From the NCBI GenBank assembly GCA_958430865.1, contig CAUDNR010002835.1, forward strand, positions 40,821-62,917: a stretch of DNA of 22,097 nt, given 5' to 3'. The notes beneath the pieces are model-generated. The model was given only the letters and a program-made list of their open reading frames with translations, was not told the origin of the DNA and ran no database searches. A program made the translations under genes and the position numbers. Within the stretch, counting starts at the first letter, position 1. Each line of letters begins with the position of its first letter. Shown here one piece after another: positions 8,359 through 16,707 of this stretch. The DNA is from Entrophospora sp. SA101. Taxonomy: Eukaryota; Glomeromycota; Glomeromycetes; Entrophosporales; Entrophosporaceae.

Positions 8359-11300
8359 ATGGATAAAAATAAAATTTTAGACAATCAATTACATGATGAA
8401 TTAATCACTTGTACTAAGTTATTAAATTTACAAAATTATGGTAGTATTTCGTTGATTTATTAATTACAAAATAATAATAACTAATAACTATGATACTAAT
8501 AATAAGAATATATATATAGAATATGAACAAGAATTAATTTCTGATGTTAGGTTGGATTTTTTTTCAATTGGTGAAGAAGATGACATTGATTTTAATAACA
8601 ATTGTGATAAAAATCTCGATCCTAATGATAGTAATAATAAAGATCAAAATAAATTTCAATTAATAAATAAAGAAAAATTAATTATAAATGATATTAACGA
8701 AGAAGAGATTAAAGATTTATTATCAATAAACATTTTTAAAATTTCTTGCAAAGAAATTTTTCGTAAATAAAATTATATATTAATATAGTTATTCTAAATC
8801 GATTGATTTTTTTTTTCTAAATAAATAAAAATCATCGATATTCTTTATTTGCTTTTTTAGAAAATAACACCAAATCATTTGATCTGCTTGAATATATAGA
8901 AGAACCTATATTTTCTAAAAATTGTCAATTCACAAGCACTGCTATTGATGATGATAAATTATATCCTATTCCAACACCAAAATCTTTATCGTGTTATTTT
9001 CCAATTTTGACAATTACCGATGATAATCCAATTTTTTTCAACCATCAAATATTGAAAATTAATGATTTATGGTACATATAATTATAATTATAAATATAAT
9101 GTCATAATTGTTATTAACATTAATTATTATTATTATTATTATTATTAAAAATAAGTGATGACATTAAGAAGAGTGAAGCAAAAGATATTCAGTTACTTAT
9201 TAACGAGCAAACAACTGATTGCTACTTTGATGATATTACCACTGCTATTCTTTCATCAACGACAAAAATAAATGATAATTATAATCAAGATTTTTATTTG
9301 GAAGAACCAATTTTGCAAGATAATATGAATAACAAAGAAATTTTTAACAATAACAACAGTAATAATGATTTTACTAAATTAGTGTTGCCAACCATACTTG
9401 AAGAATTTAATGATGTGATAATGACTACTGAAAAAGATCAATTGGTCCCAGAAGAAACTGGCGTCAAAGCTCCAATCGAAATAATTAATCAATGGGGTAA
9501 TTATAATTATTACTGTTGTAATTAATTGATCATTGTATTATTTTTAAAATTAATATTTAATAGAAAGAGTAAAAGATTATATTGTTAAAAACAACAATGA
9601 TATTGTTGATGTCGTTGATGGATATTCAAAAGAAGGAGGAAAGTCCTATCTTTTCAAATTGGGTAAATAAATACAAAGCACTCAAAAATCATATGAGGGG
9701 AAAAATCGAATTTATTAATATTATTGATTTTATATAGAACCTGTCTTGATTCCTGTGAAAGATGATCCTTTAGAAATGACGGATCGTAAAAAAAGCAGCA
9801 GTAAAACAACAATAGATTTTAGTAATATCGAGCAACAAGATACCATAGATTTAATTCAGTAAATCAATCATCTTTATTTTTCCAATTTCATCTTTCATCA
9901 CATATATACGCTTTCTTCTAACTTTGTAAATATGATAATTTAAAGATCTGGTTCGGTGATAAACACCATAAAATCAATTGTTGACGAGTCGACAAAGACA
10001 ATGTTACTTGCAATGAGCGAACAATCGGAATATCAACGAATTGATTCTAATATCAATGAAAAGGATGATGGTGATAAAGAACTCGAAAAAGATTTTGAAA
10101 CAATCTTTGAAGTCATATCAACAACCAAAAATTATAATTACAATAACATTAATAATGTTAATCATTGGCAAAATATTATGGAACAATCAATGGATGAAAT
10201 TTGTGGACTGAAATTCAAAGGTAATTGAATAAATAACTTGTTAATATTCATAATGACATTGTTGTAAAATTGCAATATTATTGTTCTAAAATTAGTTACG
10301 GAATTACCACATCCAACCACTTGTCTGAAGACAAGGATCAATAGTAAAATTACACTTCCAACATCTATCATTGATCTTATAATTACTAAATACAATAATG
10401 ATAATGTTAATAATAACTACAACAACAATAATAGTGCAATGTTATCATTAAATTCAAAATTTCAAATACTACAACCATTTTTTGGAATTAAAACCTTGGA
10501 ATTCGAGTTACATTGGAATCCTATTAAAAAACTTGTAATAACTGACATGAAAGAAATTATTGATTCAAATTATAATCTGGAAGAAAATATCAGAGAATTA
10601 TTGAAAAATATGTGCAGTTGTAATAATAAATCTTCTATTGATGATTCAATTGATTTATTATTAGATGTTATTATTGATCCATCATTATCATTAATTGAAT
10701 CAACGAAAGAACCTTCTTGTTTGAAATCAAGAAAAGAGGAGAAAAATATGATTAAAAAATTGGAAATAATAAAGAATGCTGATAATAACAATGGTAATGA
10801 CAATAATGAGCTTTACGGTTTTAAAAATGTACATGTTCCTGTATGGATATTGCCATTATCATCATCTCCACCAATAACATCATCTAATTGTATGAAATCA
10901 ACTTCTGCCCTTATAACAAAAAATAATTCCTTGAATTTAAATTTAGCAACAACTATCTTTAATATTAATAACAACAACAATAAAAAAAATGATGTTGATG
11001 ACAATAAGAAAGTCAATAAAAAAGTCAAAGCAGCTTCTTCTACAGCAGTCTCTGCTGATATTATTTCACTTTTATCTAAAAAAAAAGGCATTAGCTGTAA
11101 TGACAACAAAAATAATGATGAATTAAAGAGTATAGAAGAGGAAGAGATAACTTATTTGTCAACATTAACACCACCATCATCTCCATCAAAAAAAACTGTC
11201 ACGGGTATTAAATCACCATATTTTTCCCAAGTACAACAAATTAATTACAATAACAATGATGACGATGGTGATAATTTCATGGCCAAATTGCAACATAGCC

Positions 11301-12790
11301 TTAATGGCAATAAAATCAACGACACCACTGACAAAAATAATAATGGCAAAACATTTAAATATTTTTCCGGGAAATTTTCTGCTACAAGGTCAATCGATGA
11401 TTTTCTAATTTTACGTGGTAAAACTTCACCTGATAAATCATCATCATTATCATCATCATCATCATCATCATCACCATCACCGCCACCATTGCTGAGTATA
11501 CAACATCATCGCAACCAAAAGCATTTAAAACTTAAAGTTTTAGATATTTCCAAAAATAAAAATGAACCAACTTCAACATCAATTGGTAAATAATTATTTT
11601 ATTTTTTTCAAAAAAAAAAAAATTTTAAAAAAATTTTTAACTTTTATTTTTTTTTTTAGATCTAACCTATAAATCCACCATTAGAAATTTACCAGCTCCA
11701 ACAACAGTTCATAAATACATCATCTCTTCACGACTTTTGCAAAATAATAGATTATTGACAGCTTTAAGAAGTGATAATTGTAAGGTAGAGCTTATCGAAA
11801 GAGATTTTGAATACTTGAAAACGTTTTTATCTGATGATTATTATGAACAACAAAAAAACTTAAATTACGTTGAAGCTGATTTAATATTAGATGAGAGAAC
11901 TGCAATGATTTATTTTCCATTAAATAAGATTTCGCAAATACAAATATTTACACAATTTCTTAATACACTTACTCGTCTTGCTCAAAAATATTCAAACTTT
12001 TATTTAATACTTGAAAACTATACTCGGAAGAACAATAATAACAGTGATGATATGATGATAGAATTGTCAACTACACCATACTTATTTACCCTACCAACTA
12101 TAAAAGCATTAGCAAATTTAAGTTCGTTACCATCGATTCATATATTATATTCAACGTCTGAAGAAATGTCAGCAAGATTAGCAAGATTGATAGGTGATGT
12201 GTGTGCAACAAAATGTGAAAATTTTAATAATAATAACAATTTGATAGTGATTGATGATAATGGTAATAACTATGACAGCATTGGTAATAGTGGTGACGGC
12301 AATGGTTGGAAAAATAGACAACAATGGGAATCAAGGGATTGGATGATAACAGAAGAAAGTTTGGTGAATAATATAAATAATATAAATAATAAAAATGATA
12401 TTAATATTACTATTTTAATCATGTTTTTTTAATAATCATATGCACGTATTTTTTTTTTTTTTGGAAATAAAGCATGAAAATTTTTTGACATGTTTCACTC
12501 CGTTTATTAATCCTTTTACTGCACAAATGATTTTAACTGCCACAAATCTTCGGGAATTTCTTGCAATGTCTCATTTAGAAAGGCGTGAATTAATTGGTGA
12601 TTGGATTGACGAAGAACGATTGGTGAGAATTGGTTTTATTCTATGATCTTGTGTTTTTATTTAATTTTTTCTTTTGTTAATAGCTCCATCTATGTCTATG
12701 CTTTAGATACAATTTAATGAAATCGTAAATGGTGATATTGATGAGCTTGAAGTATTTAAATTTGAAAATCAAGAAATGGAATATTTGTAA
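8359..12790 (+). CDS. SHOC1/ZIP2-like meiotic crossover protein (XPF-like domain plus helix-hairpin-helix)
   Basis: Eleven exons: 8359-8440, 8520-8762, 8861-9071, 9156-9496, 9564-9662, 9738-9858, 9946-10220, 10296-11585, 11660-12363, 12473-12622, 12707-12790. Introns are GT-AG, phases agree, giving 1199 residues. SHOC1/Zip2, paired with Spo16, is a ZMM factor that binds branched recombination intermediates and promotes crossovers. Residues 888-1122 are XPF-nuclease-like: ISSRLLQNNRLLTALRS, VELIERDFEYL, VEADLILDERTAMIYFPL, and a YSNFYLILENY strand. Residues 1123-1199 are the tandem helix-hairpin-helix tail: HENFLTCFTPFINPFTAQMI, REFLAMSHLERRELIGDWID. The XPF catalytic GD…ERK signature is replaced (AD at 960-961, YFP in place of ERK), so it should not cut DNA, as in SHOC1. 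The N-terminal two thirds is Asn/Ser-rich, with a possible conserved FFGIKTLEFELHWNPI block (about 510). ATG 8359 has A at -3 and G at +4; ATG 8320 is an in-frame alternative. Confidence 0.75.
9122..9147 (+). repeat. (ATT)n microsatellite in intron 3 of the SHOC1/ZIP2-like gene
   Basis: About eight ATT units lie just upstream of the AAAATAAG acceptor, where they replace a pyrimidine tract. Two other genes here also carry ATT/AAT runs. Confidence 0.8.
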
Positions 12791-13479
12791 ATGTTTATTA
12801 AATTTACAAGAATATATAGAATGTGTATAATTGACATTTTAATTCATTTAGACTCTTAATTGGGTTGTAAAATTCATCAAAGATGTCACATTTAAATAAT
12901 TCTCAAATGAACTAATCAAAACGGCTTATAACTATTAAAACTGGAAAAGTAGTAAGCATCAAATGCAAGAACAAAAGTCAGATTTAAAATTGTCCAAGGT
13001 CAAGACGCTATAATAACTTTATTATTTCACTTGACTGGTATGAAGAAATCCAGATCATTATCCATAATAATGGTATTCCTACTACCAAACTATAATCTGC
13101 CACCTTGAACGGAAATGGCGGTTCGGGCCTAATGACTCATGGTATCGCTATAGCTTAATTCCACTTCTTTATTAAATAAAATTAGTTTTCATTTCTATTA
13201 TTATGGCTATTATTGTTACTATTATTATTAATATCACAATTATTGTAATGCTATGCTACTACTATCATTTCTTGGATGAAGTTCACTCTCCCCATTGGGA
13301 TTAGAGAAAAAAATCCGTTATTATTAAATTGATAAATCTTGAAAAAACAATTTACAAAAAAAATCATCTAGTGATTGATTCATCTTGATGTTGGTAATTG
13401 TTATTTTTTTATTTTTATTTTTCCATTTCACCACTTTTAAAATTTACAGAAACCTGTCCCTAAACCTATCCTATGTACC

Positions 13480-13722
13480 AATATTGACCAGCCTATATGT
13501 GTTTCAAACTCGGGCACTAAAACGTGTTTTTATTTTATTTATTATTACGCGTAGTTAAATTCAAAATCAAAAAAACGAAAAGAGCATTTTTATTTTATTA
13601 ATAATATCTCTGCCTATGCACAATTAACAAAAATAGAAAAAAAATAAAAAGTATCAAGTTGATACACTGTATAAACTAATATTGACCTGACCGTCTATGT
13701 GCGTGTTTCAAACTCAGGCACT
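13480..13722. repeat. Direct repeat pair about 200 bp apart
   Basis: Copy 1 (13480-13517) begins AATATTGACCAGCC and ends TTTCAAACTCGGGCAC. Copy 2 (13678-13722) begins AATATTGACCTGACC and ends TTTCAAACTCAGGCAC. A small inserted piece separates the halves in copy 2. Both are followed within about 20 bp by a CGTTTT or CGTGTTTT block. They could be LTR or terminal remnants, or a local duplication. Confidence 0.65.
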
Positions 13723-13727
13723 TAAAG

Positions 13728-13751
13728 ACAATCAAAACGCGTTTTGATTGT
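13728..13751. repeat. Perfect 24-bp palindrome
   Basis: ACAATCAAAACG is followed at once by its exact reverse complement, centred on CGCG. With G-T pairs allowed, the stem extends another three bases each side. It sits directly after direct-repeat copy 2. A hairpin in RNA, a binding site for a dimeric protein, or an element terminus are possible. Confidence 0.85.
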
Positions 13752-13908
13752 TTTCTTCTTACGAAATGTAATAGTTGTAGTAATAAAAGAAATGTTATTA
13801 TAATTGTATCGTATTGTAATTGTTAAAGAAAAATTATTTAAACATTGGACATTAATGTTTAAATTTTTTAATTCTTGGGGAAAATGATGTTGAAACCATC
13901 CATGAAAT

Positions 13909-14055
13909 TCAACAGTCAATGAATGTATTTATTTTCTTTCCAAGATCGTAAAACCCTACTACTTTCAATGACACTTGATAGCCTTCTCTTGCCAGCCCTT
14001 TAACTTGTGCTTGATTTTCTCTGCTATCTTCTTCCGTGTTGAAACCAACATGAAT
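13909..14055 (-). pseudogene. Short decayed coding relic, unidentified
   Basis: The minus-strand frame ending at TGA 13909-13911 reads HVGFNTEEDSRENQAQ, VKGLAREGYQVSLKVVGFYD, LGKKINTFIDC without an ATG. It is less AT-rich than its surroundings. A second frame overlapping its end continues as SLTVEFHGWFQHHFPQELKN, so a single frame change near 13915 would join the two. I do not recognise the family. It may be an exon of a lost gene. Confidence 0.3.
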
Positions 14056-14928
14056 TTAATTTACAAGAATAAGATTATATATCTTTTTTAGACCAAAAAT
14101 GCATTATTATCTATTATACTTGTTACATTTTAAGAATTATTACCTTTCTGATAAATGTTTTTATAAAATTTGACTTGGTTGATTTATTGTGATTTTTTTT
14201 GTTCAGAGAATACCAGTCCGTTTAATTTAATCACGTGAAAATTTTAAACTGGCAAATTCGAATAATAACGAATAATTCGAACAAAATGAATTAACATTAA
14301 TATTAACATTAATATTAAGATTGAGTTGTATTACGAATAATTCGAATAAGGATTTGCATTGCGAATAGAAATTCTAGTCATAAGTCCCAAGCTTACCCAA
14401 AAGAAAAAAAGTAACTCTCTAGCGCAGCATTATATTTATTTCATATAGATTATGTTTTTTATTCTAGTTAAATAAAAATTTGTAAACACCAAGATTGATA
14501 GCATCAACCTCTAATATCAACAAAAACAACAACAACAACAACAACAACAATAATAGTCTCCTGTCTCCTCCTCTTTGATGATCATGTAGAAAAAAATAAA
14601 AGTTAAGTTTTGAATTCACCAAATGAAATTTAAGATCTTATTTATTATTATTGACTAACATTAGTCAGTGATGTAAAAACTCGAATAATCATGGTAAAAT
14701 AGTTTATTTATTTAATGAATTGGTTATTTAATACATTGATTTATAATATATAAAAGCAAAATATTAAGAATTCAACATCGTTGAATGTAGAGTAGAGGGA
14801 AAAGTCCTCTTATTTATAATAATATAAAATCAACATTTGATTATCATTCCTTGATCATTCATTGATATTTTTCTCTCGTCCTTTTTTTCAATTAACTTTC
14901 TTTAATATAAGTTTTTCTTCCATCTGGG
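14056..14928. other. Intergenic AT-rich spacer
   Basis: No gene seen. It contains direct repeats of ACGAATAATTCGAA (about 14268 and 14333), a 12-bp tandem of ATTAACATTAAT (about 14290-14318) and an (AAC)n microsatellite (about 14518-14550). Confidence 0.45.
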
Positions 14929-15447
14929 TTATCTTATCTTGAGTTTTAGTTTGTTTTCTGGATTCTTTTTTCTTTGAATTTGGTTATCCTCTAGATTTTT
15001 ATAATCTTTTAGTGTTTCTTTGTATTTTTCAATATCAACTGTTTTTCCATTTTGCAAAATGTATTCTTCTTTCCTTCTTGTTTTTAAAAACTTTTGTGCA
15101 TCTCGATTTTGTTTTCTTCTTTTGTTTACTTTTTCTTTTTTTTGTGGATGTCTTTGAATATTCTTCAAATTCTCACTGAATCCTTGCTGGATATATCTTT
15201 TCTCTCGTATACATTCTTCATTTGATTCATTTGATTCTATTATTATTTTTATTTTTTCTTTCTCTCTTGAAAACTCGTGGAACTCCAATCAGCAATACTT
15301 TTTCTTCCAAGTATTTTCCACAAGTTCTTGAGATTCCATATATTCTATATAACTTCTGCATGATGTATCCCGCTCATCTATTGCATATGTACATGGATGT
15401 TTTCTTTTATATTTATCCGATAATTCTCCTTCCAGGTTATCTCTTGA
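14929..15447 (-). pseudogene. Decayed protein with a bZIP (Yap-like) basic region and an internal stop
   Basis: One minus-strand frame runs from about 15447 to 14929, broken by a single TGA at 15289-15291. Before the stop it reads KHPCTYAIDERDTSCRSYIE and EYMESQELVENTWKKK. After it comes a highly charged 119-codon stretch including KRRKQNRDAQKFLKTRRKEE then YI. The QNRxAQK…RRKEEYI pattern resembles the basic region of fungal Yap/PAP1 bZIP factors (NxxAQxxFR…R/K). The following residues (KYKETLKDYKNLEDN) lack a clear leucine heptad. There is no ATG after the stop. Most likely a pseudogene. A short intron removing the TGA is possible (an AG lies just after it), and the bZIP call is tentative. 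Confidence 0.4.
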
Positions 15448-15657
15448 TCATTCTGGAGTGGTTTTCTTTGTTCATTGTTTTAGTTCGATTATCTGTTAGT
15501 TGATTTCCGACAGCTTTTCCTGAACTCTCCGCCGTTTTTGAAAACATGTTGTGCAACGTTAAACACATTAATAATGACGCGCCCCCTAGGCTTATCGCGA
15601 TTTTTAATAACTGACGCGCAATTATCTATCTTCAATAAATAAAACTTTGATTATACA
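15448..15657 (+). promoter_or_regulatory. Upstream region of the Stc1-like gene with two TGACGCGC boxes
   Basis: TGACGCGC occurs at 15575-15582 and again at 15612-15619, in the same orientation and 37 bp apart, with a CCCCCTAGG block and the palindrome TCGCGA (15595-15600) between them. The second box is 39 bp before the ATG. CG-rich octamers stand out in such AT-rich DNA. The ACGCG core resembles the MCB element of fungal cell-cycle promoters, but no factor can be named from sequence alone. Confidence 0.4.
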
Positions 15658-15867
15658 ATGAATTCATTTGAAAATAGTAGTCATTCTGCTGCTGGTGCTA
15701 ACTCACAAGTACCAAAAGCTCCAAAAACTCTTTATTGTTATGGTTGTCAAAAAGATAAGCAGATTCAATCATTTTCCAAAACACAGATTACTAAAGTCAT
15801 GTCAAACATACATAATCGTAAGAATTTCTTTTATTTTTATATTTTTAAATGTCTTTTTTTGATGATA

Positions 15868-15929
<62 letters not shown>

Positions 15930-16384
15930 ACGTAACTATAAAGCCTATGCACCTCGTGGTAAAACAATTAAAAAACATCATACAATGTGTAAACAATGTA
16001 CTCCTCAACAAAATGAAAATTTGACTTGTATGGTTTGTACACGTGAAAAGCCTTTAAGTCAATTTGCAAAAGTAATTATAGCATCATATACATTTATATA
16101 TATAAATAGATGTGTGTGTGTGTTTAATTCATTTTATTTAAATTTTTTTAGGCCCAAAGAAAAAACGCTGAAAAAGCTCGATGCATTAGTAAATATTATA
16201 ATGATGATATGATAAATTTTCTTTGTTTCTATCTAAATTATTTTTGACAATATATTAATTAAAAATTTTGAATTTCCTTAAAGAATGTGTTGACAAACAT
16301 AAAGACGAAGATATTGATGACAGTGAACCCTCTGAAAGTGACCCCGAGGTTGAACAAAATGAAACTTGGGATGACATTTTGTAA
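15658..16384 (+). CDS. Stc1-domain protein (RNAi-heterochromatin linker family)
   Basis: Four exons, 15658-15817, 15944-16071, 16152-16188 and 16284-16384, join in frame to 141 residues. The protein is almost entirely one Stc1 domain with four CxxC pairs: C27/C30 (YCYGCQKDKQIQSFSKTQ), C69/C72 (HHTMCKQCT), C82/C85 (LTCMVCTREKPLSQFAKAQR) and C107/C110 (ARCIKCVDKH), then an acidic tail ending ETWDDIL. The FSKTQ and FAKAQRKNAEKARC blocks are the family signature. In fission yeast, Stc1 links the Argonaute-containing RITS complex to the CLRC histone H3K9 methyltransferase; a similar nuclear role is inferred here. ATG 15658 starts the conserved domain after a short Ser-rich leader. Intron 1 is odd and listed separately. 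Without splicing of intron 3 the last CxxC pair would be lost. Convergent with the PMT4 gene. Confidence 0.8.
15818..15943 (+). other. Stop-free 126-nt intron 1 of the Stc1-like gene with (AAT)20
   Basis: Donor GTAAGA is strong. No AG occurs before the acceptor CTATAAAG at 15943. The intron is exactly 42 codons with no stop in the phase of the gene, and 15868-15927 is an uninterrupted (AAT)20. If retained, it would insert 42 residues including 20 Asn between the first and second CxxC pairs without changing the frame. Confidence 0.65.
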
Positions 16385-16707
16385 AAGAAATCAAATTAAA
16401 AGATATATATTTAAAATGAAGTCTTTATAATGTCTATTATTGTTGCAACGTTTATTAATTATAGAATATATTCATTTGATGTTATTTCATAGTCTTAATT
16501 TTTGGTAAAAATCATCATTTTCTTATTAATTTTCAAATATTTTTTTAATAAAAATATGAGTTTATAGATTACATAATAAATAGATTGATTATTGCATAAT
16601 GAAATTAAATTATTAAAATCAATCAATCAATCAATCAACAAATTATTTGCTAAATGAACAATCCTAATATAAGTATATAAACATATAGTATATAATCTTG
16701 TATAATT
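16385..16707. other. Convergent intergenic region (Stc1-like / PMT4 3' ends)
   Basis: 323 bp between two stop codons facing each other. It holds only AT-rich 3' flanking sequence, AATAAA-like signals and an (AATC)n run at about 16617-16638. No gene seen. Confidence 0.5.

Larger units (their letters stand above)
12791..13908. other. Intergenic spacer with short direct repeats and a palindrome
   Basis: No intact gene. Minus-strand 13160-13000 has a stop-interrupted stretch (SRNTIIMDNDLDFFIPVK) that could be an old coding relic; I cannot assign it. The direct repeats at 13480 and 13678 and the palindrome at 13728 are listed separately. Confidence 0.4.

Noticed and set aside
11660..12363. Active XPF/MUS81-type nuclease
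   Set aside because: The GD…ERK catalytic signature is absent (AD and YFP at the matching places), so a structural SHOC1-like role fits better.
13090..13150. Possible tRNA-like GGTTCGGGCC motif
   Set aside because: No acceptor stem or anticodon arm can be folded around it. No tRNA, rRNA or CRISPR array was found in the window.
15222..15503. Plus-strand 93-codon hydrophobic frame
   Set aside because: It is the antisense of the charged minus-strand bZIP-like relic; Lys/Arg/Glu codons read as Leu/Phe/Ser on the other strand.
15802..16011. Minus-strand frame with poly-Ile
   Set aside because: It is the reverse translation of the (AAT)20 run within the Stc1-like intron.
15658..16212. Unspliced 184-residue protein with poly-Asn as the main Stc1 product
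   Set aside because: Reading through intron 2 and stopping at 16212 loses the conserved FAKAQRKNAEKARC…KC junctions, which appear only after splicing. Intron 1 retention alone remains possible and is listed as a finding.
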